Source: Paramacrobiotus metropolitanus (lineage: Eukaryota > Tardigrada > Eutardigrada > Parachela > Macrobiotidae). From it: a stretch of DNA of 64,000 nt. Shown in pieces: positions 1-11,935 of the stretch. Location of the stretch: the NCBI RefSeq assembly GCF_019649055.1, contig NW_026570225.1, positions 2,666,001-2,730,000 on the forward strand, read 5' to 3'. The position numbers were made by a program, and so were the translations under genes. The notes below the pieces were generated by a model that did no database searches, had not been told where the DNA came from, and saw nothing but the letters and a program-made list of their open reading frames with translations. Each line of letters opens with the position of its first letter. The stretch's first letter is position 1.

Positions 1-51
1 CGTGGCACCGAAGATCACTGCATCGACACTGCGTCCACGGTCTCCGTCCAT
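1..51 (-). CDS. 5' end of a Rossmann-fold protein, possibly saccharopine dehydrogenase-like (partial)
   Basis: An ATG at 51-49 on the minus strand opens 17 codons that run off the left edge. The short peptide starts MDGDRG and ends VIFGAT, the usual first beta strand and turn of an NAD(P)-binding Rossmann fold. Saccharopine dehydrogenase-like oxidoreductases (SCCPDH) begin in this way, with a VVFGA(S/T)GFTG motif close to the N terminus. Only the first half of that motif is visible here, so the family is an inference. The gene would be head-to-head with the HDAC3-like gene, with 866 bp between the two start codons, so the two may share a promoter region. A chance ORF is possible because the piece is so short. 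Confidence 0.35.
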   Translation of the reverse strand, partial: MDGDRGRSVDAVIFGAT

Positions 52-917
52 TTTTGAATTTGAGCACACCAGTTATCGAAGAAAAGCGGGACTTGAGAGC
101 TTAATGGTGCACACAATCAAAAATGATGCGGTGTAATACCACGAATTCGGGTGGAGGCCGAGGGTAAAGCACTTTTCGCAGGAGAATACCGAGTTATAAC
201 TCTATGACTGCGCAAATGACAGAAAATGTGCCTCCAAATGTGATCCTGGGGCCTGGATGAGATACGGTACGATGAAGGTTGATTCTCGCTGCTTACAGCT
301 GGAAGTGTCGCTCTGCTGGTGTCGGCTGTGTCACCGAAAACAGTTGCTGCGCAGCACCGGGCGGGCCGACGGTTTTGAACGGTTTACATGATCCGGTCTG
401 GCTGGCTGATATTAATTTTTCTTATCTGATTACGGTAACGACTCCAGTCTCCGGTTTACAGTATTTACTTATCATTAATACTGTATTTATGATTGATTTC
501 GTGTATTCTTTACCTCACAATTCAAATCAACTAAATATATTCCTTATTCGTTTCATATAAGTTGTTCTAGAAATTTCGAAGTAGGTTTGCATGAAAATAT
601 TTCGATCTGTTTTGAAAAGCTGGATGCAGTGTAACATTACTACTGAGTCGGAATTCACTTGCTGCAAGGCAGTTGCAGACATCAAAAGCAGCTTCGCATT
701 TTTTGATGTTCTACAGAATCTGCCCTCTACAGAAGTCTACAATACTCATTAGTCATTACCTTTACTTGCGATAGCAGACATCTCTGCCGAGAGAAACGAG
801 TTTCTTGAATTGCATCTTTTTAATCAGTTTTTTGGGGGAATACAGCAAAATCAGTTCCTTCCACCTTGGATGAGTGGATCCTCAAATTGTCTGTTTCGTG
901 ACTGCGATCCATCCATC
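52..917. other. Spacer and probable 5' leader of the HDAC3-like gene
   Basis: No exon I can support lies here. An ORF at 279-560 on the plus strand has no true ATG start and no recognisable motif. The stretch lies between two divergent start codons and probably holds both promoters and the 5' UTR of the HDAC3-like gene. I see no clear TATA box or tRNA. Confidence 0.4.
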
Positions 918-2732
918 ATGTCAAATCCAGGTGAGTTCCTTGCTAGTTGCTCGTATAAAGTAAGTGTACGTTACAGTATTTATTTCTTTGGGTAAAACAG
1001 TCAGCATCTCCTTGGGAGCAAACTGACAAAAGGGGCATTCGGTAATCTTGCAAAAGCGATTATAGTGTAGTATTAACTTTTAAGTGCATCATACATGTAG
1101 TTCATGCAGTGTAGTACATAAAGAATGTGAACTTCATTGTGGCTTGTAATCCAAATGGGTACTTACAGTAGCGCTAGATGCTGAGTGTTGCGAATTTGAA
1201 CGCCTTTGACTGTTACAGTGGCAGAAAAAGAACCAGAGAAGCAGGCCCCATATTACTTTCGCCAAAAAGGGGGCAAACGGGTCGCCTACTTCCACGATCC
1301 CTCCATTGGCAACTTTCACTACGGTCCCAACCATCCGATGAAGCCACATCGCCTGGCACTGACCCATGCACTGGTGGTGTCATACAACCTTGACGAACAC
1401 ATGGATGTCTACCGGCCCCATCGGGCGTCGCAGATCGACATGGAGAAATTCCACTCCAAAGAATACATTAAATTCCTCTCCACCGTCACGCCAGCCACCC
1501 TCCCGGAATTCATCAAACTGGGCGTTCCAGTGCAGAACTTCAACGTGGGCGATGATTGCCCGGTGTTTCCTGGCTTGTTCGACTACTGCTCCGCCTACAC
1601 CGGCGGAAGTTTGGACGGTGCACGCACCTTGAATACAGGCGCTTACGACATTGCCATCAATTGGGCAGGCGGGTTACATCATGCGAAAAAAGTGGAAGCG
1701 TCCGGGTTTTGTTACATTAATGATATTGTGCTGGCTATACTAGAGCTGTTGAAATATCACCAGAGAGTGGTATATATTGATATTGACATCCACCACGGGG
1801 ATGGTGTCCAAGAAGCATTTTATCTGTGCGATCGCGTAATGACAGTTAGCTTTCACAGGTACGATTAGTGTTCTTTTTCTGATCTTCCTGTCATGTTTTG
1901 TCAACCCTGAGTTGTTACTGCTCTTTTACATCTAGTCGAGCACTGCAGTGGTTCCATAGGTTCTGCAGTTACCATTAGAAAAACCGAATGTTACTGGCAA
2001 GTGGCAGTATGTCGCGTAATCGACTTGTTGATTGTTACCCTTTTTTACAGATACGGGGACCGTTTCTTTCCCGGCACGGGCAGCATGTATGAAGTAGGTT
2101 GTGACGCTGGGCGATACTATTCCGTCAATGTTCCCCTTCGGCAAGGAATCGACGACGACAGTTACTTCGATCATGTTTTTAAGCCCGTCATGGACAAAGT
2201 GATGAGTTTTTTCCTACCTTCCGCAGTTGTTCTCCAGTGCGGCGCGGACTCTTTGGCCGGCGATCGTTTAGGGAGTTTCTCTCTGACGATTCGAGGCCAC
2301 GGGAAGTGTGTAGAGTATATGAAACGCTTCAATCTTCCTGTTCTTGTATTGGGTGGCGGCGGTTACACCGTGCGGAACGTGGCTCGTTGCTGGACATACG
2401 AAACCTCCCTTCTCGTTAACACAGAGCTGAATACTGATCTCCCTATAACAGAATACTGGGAAGCATTTAGACCCGATTTCACCTTGCATCCCGAGCTTCA
2501 GACGACGGAGAATCAGAACACCAGACAGTACTTGGAGAGCATTGTACGGCATGTTACGGAAAATTTGCGTAATTTAAATCATGCTCCCAGTGTTCACATG
2601 CATGATGTGCCGCCGGAACTGCTCAGCGTCGATTCCCTGACTAACGATGAACCTGATGATGTTGAGACAAATTCGCCCATGTCCGAGGAAATGTATGGCG
2701 ATGATGATATGATGTTGGAAGATCTGCCATAA
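918..2732 (+). CDS. HDAC3: Histone deacetylase 3-like (class I HDAC)
   Basis: Exons 918-930, 1219-1858 and 2051-2732 give 444 residues (human HDAC3 has 428). The first exon carries only four codons plus one base (MSNP-V). It joins the second in phase across GTGAGT and TTACAG, and the second exon has no ATG of its own upstream. The class I deacetylase core is intact: HH at 158-159, the metal ligands in DIDIHHGDG (D194, H196), the second aspartate in CGADSL (D284) and the transition-state tyrosine in GGGGY (Y323). HDAC3-type signatures are [13 protein letters not shown], the MYEVG segment and the tail [11 protein letters not shown], followed by an acidic C terminus. HDAC3 is the catalytic subunit of the NCoR/SMRT corepressor and acts in the nucleus on acetyl-lysine of histones. 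The N terminus is about 20 residues longer than in vertebrates. The family call is firm; the start exon is a good but unproven model. Confidence 0.92.
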
Positions 2733-4102
2733 TCCCTAATTTTAATTAGTAGATTTCAGTGCTTACCTCTGTAAAATGTCAGTCAGGGGATCGATCACGG
2801 GCTACATTTCTGATCGTCAGCGGTTACAGTTTTTGTTAATTGTTGTTCCGATTTGTTAATTCCCGTTCCCTTTTTTTGTTTTTACTCTATTGTTCGGTTT
2901 TTATTTTTGGTTTCGTTGCGAAGTTGTATACCCATTTTAGTATTGCATCAGACATTGGGCACAGCTGGCTTAATCTAGCGTAATACGAGTTAGTTGTTGA
3001 TGGTTCAATTTTATGTATCTCTCCACATCAGTTTTGTGTAAAGGGAGAAAAAAATTTTTTGTTGCAACTCCGAACATATGCATAAATGGGAGTAACAGAA
3101 TGATAGTTATTGTTACATCACCATGGACGATGTCAAAGATTCTTTGCTCGCTAATGCGTATGCTTAGATCAAGAGCAGACAAGTGAGACAACCCGGATAA
3201 CGGGACTTTAAGTCTGGTCGATATACGCGGAAGTACTCGTTACACTACTGACAAATCCTGCTGACAAATGAAGATTTCCGCCCAGAAGTTTCGTTTTGGT
3301 TTTTCGTTTCATAAATATAAAAACTCTTTGAAAGTTTAAAGTTAGTTCAGAAACAAAATTGTTCGGTGGAGAGTACTACCTACTTCTGCTGACTGGTGAG
3401 TAGCCCAACCGGCAAACCGTGACCGACAATTTGGCAAATTCCTATTGATTATTCACACAATATGGAGAGTGCTAAGCAGTTGGTTGTAAGCCTAATCGAA
3501 TATTTACTTACCGTATTTTAAGTAATTGAAAAACTTTCAACAGGTAACTATGACCAGTACTGCACGGAAACCGTCTCTTTAGTACCGCCAAGCTATGAGT
3601 TTTGTTGCGCTACTTAAAGATTCGATTGTCTGTCAACCCGGAAAAGGACTACAACTAGTTTGTAATTTCTAACACGGTTAGTAAAAAAATATCTTGCAGC
3701 TCAACTGGTTTCATTTTTATAATACATACAGGGCGATAAATGTACGTTACAGAAATGACATCGCAGATAAAAACTCAAAACGTTTCAAAACCCAACATTT
3801 CTACAACCATAAACCAAGCGCTTCAGATTCAATCAAATTAGAAAACCCTCCAGTAAAAAAACACTTTCGAAGAAGTTCAACACGTGTTTGTACAATTCAA
3901 TCCGAATCATCCGAAGACAGCTCCACAGGTGTTTTTGCTCGTTTATCGGATTTAGCCGCGGGTTTTTCATCCTGAAAAACAAAAACAACAAGGTAAGCGA
4001 ATGAAATCTAATGCTAACAATACACACTTCTATAAATATCACAAGGAGATTTAGATAAACGGATTCTCTGACTGTCAGATCGATCCCATATTAAGAATAC
4101 AT
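2733..4102. other. Convergent spacer between HDAC3-like and SSRP1 genes
   Basis: This stretch lies between the 3' ends of two convergent genes and should hold both 3' UTRs. It is AT-rich. I found no canonical AATAAA close to the HDAC3 stop. The ORF at 3694-3975 (+) has no recognisable motif and overlaps an equally weak ORF on the other strand. Confidence 0.4.
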
Positions 4103-7100
4103 TCATTCTACACCGACCTTTTTAGTCTTCTTAGCGTTTGTCTTCTCCTTCTGCTTGCGATCCTCAGCGTCTGAGGAGGAACTGGAGCTGCTATCCGTAT
4201 CAACAAACTCAGCACTTTTGACTTTCATCGGACTCCCCTTGGAAGTGGTAGCTGAGCTCGACGCTTTTTTCTTTCCTTCGTCTTTCGTCTTCTTCCGTTT
4301 TGCGCCCTTCTCGGTATCCGAGTCCCGTTCTTTCTTGTTTTTGTTGTATTCCAACAGCTTCTTGTTGTACTCTTCCTTGGCTTCGGCTGCCAGTTGATCC
4401 CATTTCTACACGATTAAGATTTAAATTAACACCACTTACAATTGAATTCAAATGAAGAGCCACATCAACTGCTATTCACTTTTTTATCTGGCAACGCTTT
4501 CCACATTTCACCGATTTTCTTTGCCACTTCTGTTAATGGTAATCCAGGATTGTCGGCTTGAACTTTCGCACGAATGTCATTGGAATAAAGAATATAGGAA
4601 GATGCCGGGCGTTTTGGTTGATCGGGATCTTGACTTTTCTTGGCTTCCTAAATGGCATCACGTAAACATACAGCGATTACATCCACAACACAAGAAGAAA
4701 AGGCTAAAAGTTAACAATCCAGACTTATTTCTAAAAAAATTACGCTTTACTGCATGAATCAATCGAAATTCGAAAACAAAGCTTGAGGACACCGTACCTT
4801 TGCTTTGGCCTTTTTAACCTTATCCGCTTTTTTCCGTTCATCGTCACCCACTTCTTCTTCCCGATGACGGCGTTTTTCTTTCTTTTTTCTTCTTGGGCTT
4901 CTTCTCCCCACCTTCACCTTCTTCGTCCTCCGAAGAGGAACTGGCTTCGCTATCAAATTCTTCAGCAACATCACTGGTTTCAGAAGGCGGTTTGAAATCT
5001 TCGTCTGCAAAAAGATAATAAACTGGTAAGTTGCTTGCATTCCCGTGCTCACACCACAATACAGGTGTATTGTACTATTGCGAATAGTAAGCACAAGTTA
5101 AAAAATACCGAAATTCATACTGTTCAAAAAGTCAAATCCTCATGGCCCTTAAATCAATTAAGTTACGTAATGGAAAAGCGAAACCAACCTTCTTCGTCCT
5201 CATCCATATCTCGTTCTGCGCCTTCTTTTTTGACCTGCTCCAAATAAGCATCATGCTCCGATTCAACATCACTGTCCAAGATTTCATCCAGATTTTTCCG
5301 AGTGGATACATCCTGCAGTGGAGCGTTATAAATTTAACCGTTATTCACCGATCTGTAAGATCTTCGAAATAACAGAAGCACCAACCTCCTTATCGCCGCG
5401 GTTCTTCACTCGCAGTCCTTTACTGTTAACGAAGTCAAACAGTCTCGAATATTCTTCTCTAAAAGCATTATCAACAACATTGCACTAAAAAGCACATCAG
5501 CCATGGATAAACTAAACGCAGAGCCGAGAATGAAGCAATACGTACTTTTGAATGCTGCTAAAGGTGTGGGTGATGCTATTTTTCGTCTCGATTTCAAAAT
5601 CGAAAGACCGCGTATTACCGCCACTGCGGGCGAAATTCACCGCTGCAACTTCATCGTCCCTTATGTGCAAGGCTGGTTTATGAACATAAATAAAGCCGCG
5701 GTCTAGTGGATACAGTACTCCAGCGGCTGCAATGAACATGGTCAAAATTTGAAACTTGCAATTTTAAACAGAGCCTGAGGCTTAAAAGGCAAAAGGGAAG
5801 TTTCGTTAAACACTGACCTGCTTTGTATGAACAACTAATGGCGGAGCTTCCCGAGGCGCCTTTAAACTGCCCCGGAACCGTAATTCTTCTGTTTACAAGC
5901 CCTCTCAACACACGACCCAATACTTCGTATGTCTGCCCTGCAATGTGCCGTTCCAAACGCCCGTCGTACTTGCTCTTCAAATCTTCCCTAAAATTGCCAT
6001 AAAATTTCTTAAGATGTCATAGATCTGCGGCAACGTGAACAGTGACAAAAAAAGCAAAAGCAAGACGGAACATTTCACCATCTAACGTACTCAGAAATTT
6101 CCAGATCAACTTCTAACGGATCCTCATCTTTCTTGAAATTAAGGATGAGGAAAGGATACCGCGTTTGGCCTTGCTTAATTGGTGGATCCAAACTCAGCTA
6201 AGCGGGATAATTATTTCTTTACAGCTTCACAGCCCACAGGTTGCAGCTTACAGGTTGTCCACTTATTAATTACTAGGTCCGTAAGTAATACGTACCACGA
6301 AGAACATCTGGCGATTGTCCGGGTGGGGCAGAATGAACAAACGAAGAATGGAATTGTAGGGAATCTTGTAATCGAAGGTTTTCCCGTGAAGCTGCAGAAA
6401 CGTCGGATACACTTTGAGTTCGTAGCGACCTCTGGGCGTAAGCGAAGGAACTTCCTGAAGTGAAAGGAGTGCGTCTCCGGTGGCTTGAATGATATCCGCT
6501 TTGGACATGACGTTTTGGTGGAATGACTGCGCACAACAAGCGGATTTTTGTCAATGTTCAGAAATTAATCGCAAAATGTATCACGACTGCACCTCGACTG
6601 GGTCTCCTTCAGCTCCTTCTTGAGGAATGTAAAAACGCATTTCCATCAGAGAAACAGCGGCATCATCGTTAGGATGGAACTCCAAGATGGCTTCGTTCTT
6701 CTGAGTCGTACACTGTGATACGTAACTCAAAGGAATGTCAAATGCAGTCTGCCGTTCCACGTTAAACCCCATCACCGACCCTTATAAAACGTTCGAATAC
6801 TGATTATAGGACGATTATTACGTATAACGCAAACTTTTGGTCATGCAGCTGACGGTTTTTTTCCATCATCACAGATACGAATCAAGCTGAACAAATATTA
6901 ACAAGTTCTGAAACTCCTTACGCTTCTCTTACCATTGAACTTAACACTTCCCCAATTCCATCCTTTGACAGACTTCTCTTCAGGTCGGAGATCCACTTTG
7001 TAGTTTTTCTTCATGAACTTCTGCAGCTCCTCAAATTCCTAAAAAATTGTCGGAGAAAGGAAATAGTCAGTAGTGAAATGGTTCATTGTACGACGTACAC

Positions 7101-7610
7101 AGCCAACAAAACAAACAGTATTAACTTTCGCGCTTTAATTGATGTGATCCTGAAATTTCCACTTGGTACAACAGTCGCACTGAGAATAATAACACGAAAG
7201 TCGGTTGTCATATTAATGTAATTCCTTTAATTAAACTGTAATTATATTCGTTATAATTAACAGAATAATATTCGCAAAGGTATTGAAACCTACTGTACCT
7301 TATCCACAAAACCAGAGAAACGGTACATTTGACCGTTATTTAGGAAGAATTTCAGTCCAAATCCTCCAGCAATGCGCATCCAAATGACCGAGTCCCATTC
7401 GTTGTACGGAAGCTGGAGAACTTTGCGAGTTTTACTGTTTCCGAAGGTACCTCCTTGAAAAGTGAACTTCAAAATGCCCGGAGTCTAGAAATTGATCCCA
7501 CACCATCAACTGACGGATTTACACGAGTACTTTCAGTGTTTCCTTACCAAAACTCCTCGCAGTTCCATCTGAGCATTCCGATACTCTAGTGACAGTGCGA
7601 CGTTCTCCAT
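4103..7610 (-). CDS. SSRP1: SSRP1, HMG-box subunit of the FACT histone chaperone (frame break in exon 11)
   Basis: Thirteen exons in transcription order: 7610-7548, 7484-7299, 7038-6933, 6780-6593, 6526-6296, 6197-6091, 5987-5818, 5726-5546, 5458-5386, 5312-5189, 5004-4798, 4647-4480, 4405-4103. All junctions keep phase. The product is 701 residues if one base in exon 11 is discounted (human 709). The order is the N-terminal Pob3/PH-like region, the SSRP1 middle domain (motifs [23 protein letters not shown]-like [15 protein letters not shown]-like VNFARSGG), an acidic serine-rich linker, an HMG box at about 553-620 ([18 protein letters not shown]) and a basic/serine tail. FACT (SSRP1 with SPT16) loosens nucleosomes during transcription and replication. 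In exon 11 the acidic part and the following lysine-rich part are in different frames. One extra A in the run at 4883-4888, or a short unrecognised intron, would explain this. Confidence 0.9.
4883..4888 (-). other. SSRP1: Apparent one-base frame break in SSRP1 (six-base A run)
   Basis: Upstream of this run the acidic linker reads in one frame, which hits a stop after SSGRRSG. Downstream the conserved lysine/glutamate-rich linker ([14 protein letters not shown], then [12 protein letters not shown]) reads in another frame and splices in phase to the HMG-box exon. Dropping one A from the run restores one open frame. Alternatively a GTGAAG...AAG intron of 61, 64 or 67 nt would also restore frame, but it lacks a pyrimidine tract. 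Confidence 0.6.
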
Positions 7611-8751
7611 GATGGTTCACGAACTTCACGATCAGCTCGCTGCAATCAGACAGCAACTCAAGTCAATTTCGGAGCGAGTGAATTTTCTGGAGATCAGTTC
7701 GTTCGCTCGCACTGCCCCTAGAAGTTCTCTCTTGATGTCCACAAATCTACAAGAAGATTGCCAAATCTTTATGTTAATCCTTTAACCAAATTCGTGGTTT
7801 TTTGATTGAACTTTTGACATCGAAAAGTAGAACTGTAAAAACCTGTAAGGAGGAAGAATTACTACTATTACATCGTCACCATTCACAGACCCAGACGTCA
7901 ACATATCATTCAAAATGATTTAAGCGGACATCGGTTCAAGGCAGCCGACCAATCGTCACGAAACAGGGGCTTTTGAGCAGTTCAGCTGAAACCGTAACCG
8001 AAGTCAGAATTCAAACGCCGGGCTGCAGAATGCAAATGCTCGCAAAATGCAAATCTCAAATCCGGTTATTACTTGTTAGTGTAACTTGCGATTTACGGGC
8101 CCTGTTGCATTTTCTAATTTAAAAATTTGAGTTTTAATGTTTCGCAATATTATTAAGGTTTTTACTTTTATTGACAATTGCTGATCTGTTATTATGTAAG
8201 ATTGTAAGTATAAAATAAAGTATTTATGGTTAGGGAAATTAGCGCAAGATAGACTGCTTAATCCGAAATTAGAGCGGTACAGAGAGCCGATTACCCGTAA
8301 ACTGATCGATCTGCCTTCGTAGGCCGTTCACCACACCGGCTAAACACGTACCGTGCATTTCCAGTACGCAGACTGTACGCTGCACAGATTGAAAATTTTT
8401 GCACAGTTTTATAACTTTTATTCATTTTTTTGTCCGAAAACTCAACTTCAAGCACGACATTCTCGCTGTTAGATTTATTATAACACAGTTATCGCATAAT
8501 AAATTTGGAAAAAAAATTATCAATCCGGTCTCCGCACTGTTTTTGGTTAACCCTTTGGCTCGGTTACTTTTTTCGGGAGTGGCGTTAGCACCTAATGAGT
8601 AGTTACATCGATTGGTCGATGGTTGAAGTCCTGTGCATCGTGCACGAACCCTTCGAAGATTTCTTCGCAAAACTTACTTTGTTAAAAGGAATCCTTGTTT
8701 ATTTTATCGAAAGCTGGAATATTTCAGTTTCTTTGTGATCATAAAGCAACC
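7611..8751. other. Divergent spacer between SSRP1 and the SAM-domain gene
   Basis: The SSRP1 5' UTR probably starts here, and a possible leader-intron acceptor (GATTGCAG on the minus strand) sits just upstream of the ATG. The stretch 8050-8250 is very AT-rich and has an AATAAA on the plus strand that belongs to no gene I can see. ORFs at 8399-8670 on both strands have no motif. Confidence 0.4.
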
Positions 8752-10882
8752 ATGAGCAAGGTCTGCAGTCGCGATGCCAAAACTCCCAGTGGTGCTTCTG
8801 CTAAATGTACGTAAGCATTATTTCCCTTCATGAGACCACGATAGTGACGACTGACGATACATAAGAATTTGCTGATTATTATGGTTTGTTTATCAGATAT
8901 TAGGGAATTTTCAGGAAATATAGAAAAATACTTAAATTCACTATTAAGTAAAGTTAGATAGTTAGACAGTTGGATGTACATTGTCATTTTTTCTGTCAAA
9001 ATGCATAGCCTATCGAGGTTTTAACAAACACATGCAGCATGCTGGTAACTTCATAAGTGATAAGTTAAAGTACAGTACATCAGCGCATTTATTGGCATTA
9101 TGGCAGTGATTATGCCTAAACATATCTCCTCATGTGTTAGTTTTGGTTGAACGCCTAAACGTGTTGGCATGTAGTTATGTCGCGGCGTCGCGCAGTTGAT
9201 AACTGTGAAACAATGTTGCTATCAATCTTGCTGAGCTTGTGCATTGTAATCGTACTTGATAGTTCATGTATTCGAATCCGCTTTCTTCAGCTTCTTCCGG
9301 AGATCCCCGTCTAACAGAATGGAAGAATTTTTTTCTGGACAGCGGCATCCCAGAGCATGCAGCATCGGAGTATGCTGGCATTTTCGTCAAAGAGCGTATC
9401 AACTGGGCCATTCTGAAGAATCTCGACAAGGGTTACCTCACCGATATGGGCATAAATACCATCGGTGACCAGATATCTATCCTCCAGGCCGCGAAGCGCT
9501 ACAGCGGCGAGCAGTATGCTCCGGGCAGCGCAGCCGTGTCCACGTCAGTTCCCAAGAGTTTCACTTTGGCGCCTTTGCGAATGGACACAGAGGAAGCTTT
9601 GCCTTCACGCACTGTCTCCTCAACGGCGAAACCTGTGGAGAACAGCAGACATAAACCCGATATAAGTTTCGTGGGCAAGGTGAGTAGGTCGTTTCAATTT
9701 TTTGCATTTGTTTTACCTGGCGGTCATCGATAAATCTGGTATAGCCGTATTGGTAAAATGCTTTTAGATTCGTACATAACAAGGTTTGTGTTGTGGTAGA
9801 TAACTGCCCCGGAACCTCCTGTGACCATTAGGACTGGTAAAAGCGAAGTTTCATCAACGGCGCCACTCCGCTCTATTGTTAAAAGTATGATTATCCTTCT
9901 GATTTTGTTCTGATCTACTTCGCACTGTGAATGTCGCACTGTTATAGCTACGGGAGATTCCAGAGGAACAGTAATACTTGTCCGTTCTAAGCGCCCTGTA
10001 GAAGAGGATGATAAGGAACGCGCAAGTATGCTCATCATTGCCAGATACTCTGGCAGGGCGAAATTATTATTATGAAACTTTATTTTTCAGTCGTGAAGCG
10101 ACTTTCCGCTCTCCCACCAAAGCAAGGTAGGAAATTAGTAATCGATTGGATGCGTTTGTGTACGTGTTCGACTGCGGACAGCATGGTGTAAGTCTCTTTG
10201 TTTTATATAGTGCGGGCTCAATCGCCACAGGAAGTTATGTTCAACGTCCGACTTGGAGCTGGTCCTAGTGCCAAGCGGGGTAAAATTCGTTGATCCGATG
10301 AGGTTTGGCGCTATTAATGCGATTATCTTTTGCAGATGTGTTCTCACGGTTAACCCCAAAGGGCGTCAAGACATCCGGCAATACAAACTTGGTTCACGTC
10401 TTGGAGTCGAAGATGTCCCGACTCAGCACCGCCGCTCCTGTCCAAACTGAGGTAAGAAACGTAATAGCACTGAAATACTACGATATTGTAAAATAAGAAT
10501 TAAGGAGTTCTGTTTTGAAAATTAAGCGAGATAAGCCCGTGGTGGCTACTTTGGTATCGGACGCCATGGAGACTTCCGCGTCACCCTCTATTTTTAACCG
10601 CCTGGGTTCAGGCGACAGCAATGTCCGCAGTCGTATTGGTCTCACAACAGCGCAAGTGCCGGCTGTCTCGCGGTCCAGTTCATCATCTTCGACTGTATTC
10701 AGTCGTTTAGGTTTTGCTGCCGGTAATGGTCGAAGCCAGAACGGTGCAGCACTGCCTCCAGGTTTGTCTCTTGTGGTGTGGTGTTGGACGTTGGCATAAT
10801 TTCACAAGGCATTTCATTTTTCGGTTTAGGCGATTTAAGGCAGCGTTTGAATGTGAAGGATCGGCTGGGAGTGCGTAGATAA
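8752..10882 (+). CDS. C19orf47: SAM-domain protein, C19orf47-like
   Basis: Exons 8752-8806, 9291-9679, 9800-9884, 9948-10025, 10091-10126, 10336-10451, 10527-10761 and 10830-10882 join in phase to give 348 residues. A sterile alpha motif lies at about 23-85 (TEWKNFFLDSGIP, NYAxxF-like EYAGIFVKERI, LNK-like NLDKGYLTDMGI, GDQISILQAAKR). This is the arrangement of human C19orf47, which also ends in repeated FxRLG boxes. Here they read DVFSRLTPKG, SIFNRLGSG, TVFSRLGFA and a final KDRLGVRR. The human protein is nuclear and poorly characterised; SAM domains us­ually mediate protein or RNA contacts. The first exon and the acceptor of exon 7 (10527, or 10536 in the same frame) are the least certain parts. 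No catalytic role is suggested. Confidence 0.75.
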
Positions 10883-11716
10883 AGGATTTTGTACGTATCG
10901 TTCGTTGTATCAGTAATTAATTAAGCTTCTCTCATTTTAGTAAGTTTCGTGGCTTGTTTTATTGTTCGAATATGTGTTAGGAGTGATTTTTCTCGTTAAC
11001 ACTGTGTAAGGAATTCAAAGCTACTGGTGCTTTGAGAGTTGGGTTGTATACTGTCTCTGCATTTCCATAACTAATTTGGAGCCCTGAAAATCAGAAGGGT
11101 GTCTTATATGGATGCCGAGTGTTGAAGTCGCGCCTACTAATACGGTGACCGCACTTCTGAGTGGCACTGATTGTACCTTTGTTACTTAATAATAAGCTGC
11201 GATTTTATTGCGATTCTGCTGCAACAAGCTTCTTCTAATATGCTGCACATTTCCCAGTTTTCTTGGAGACAGTGTGAACTACATGGGTTGAAATGCCTTA
11301 ATTTACCGTGGACGAAATCTAACAAAGACATGGCACTAAATGAAAAAGATACAGCACAAAACGCTAATTGTTACTGCTAACGATTGTAAGTTGCGTTAGG
11401 ATTAGCGATCGTGCAGTCTGCAGTTGTGCCACATTTGTAACGCGCATGCTCATCGTCTCTGACATTGAGCAAAATCTATCGTGTATCGAATACTATCGAT
11501 TGGGAAGTATTTTTAGCTTGGCTTTTAGCCGACTAGTATAGTACAGCATTTACACAAGCTGTGATCATGGAAAAATTGCTGGTAGACATTACATAGTACG
11601 TTGTATGCACTACACTGAGTTACACACAAACTTGAAAAGTTGTGGAGATCCTTAAAAAGTATTACTGAAATTCGTACAAATTGGATATTTCACGAATATC
11701 AAACTGGTTTGGATCC
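10883..11716. other. Spacer between the SAM-domain gene and a small membrane-protein ORF
   Basis: Presumed 3' UTR of the SAM-domain gene and promoter of the next ORF. An ORF at 11171-11380 (+) shows no domain and no codon pattern that would support it. GTAC-containing words are frequent around 11560-11620. Confidence 0.35.
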
Positions 11717-11935
11717 ATGGAGACCTTTGATATCACTTTGTTGGCCATTGCTGGACTTAGTGCAGTTTATGCCGTAATATGTTTCTTCGGCTTTAAAGAA
11801 CCTAAACGTGATACGAAAAAACACGACGAACCGCCAACAGCGCCAATAATTCCAAAGGATTCGTTTTCGGAAAAGCATGAAAAGGGTGGAGTCAAGCGTC
11901 GCACAGGACATCTCTACCTTCAGCGCAAATGGTAA
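11717..11935 (+). CDS. Small single-pass membrane protein, hypothetical
   Basis: An ATG at 11717 opens 72 codons. Residues 6-25 form one hydrophobic segment (LLAIAGLSAVYAVICFFGF), followed by a basic stop-transfer stretch (KEPKRDTKK) and a proline-rich, charged tail. A short N terminus, one membrane span and a cytoplasmic tail is the simplest topology. I do not recognise the family. A weak echo of the N terminus of cytochrome P450 reductase (xSFSEKxxKGG) is not enough to name it, because no flavodoxin domain follows. A GTGGAG donor after EKHEK (11885) could splice to a different C terminus: another frame stays open to about 12037. It is convergent with SHMT, whose stop codon lies 196 bp downstream. 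Confidence 0.4.
   Translation: METFDITLLAIAGLSAVYAVICFFGFKEPKRDTKKHDEPPTAPIIPKDSFSEKHEKGGVKRRTGHLYLQRKW

Noticed and set aside
279-560. 93-codon ORF near the left edge
   Set aside because: It starts at a non-ATG codon, is AT-rich in its second half and shows no known motif.
11717-11935. Similarity of the small membrane protein to the N terminus of cytochrome P450 reductase
   Set aside because: Only a few residues match, and no flavodoxin, FAD or NADP domain follows before the SHMT gene.
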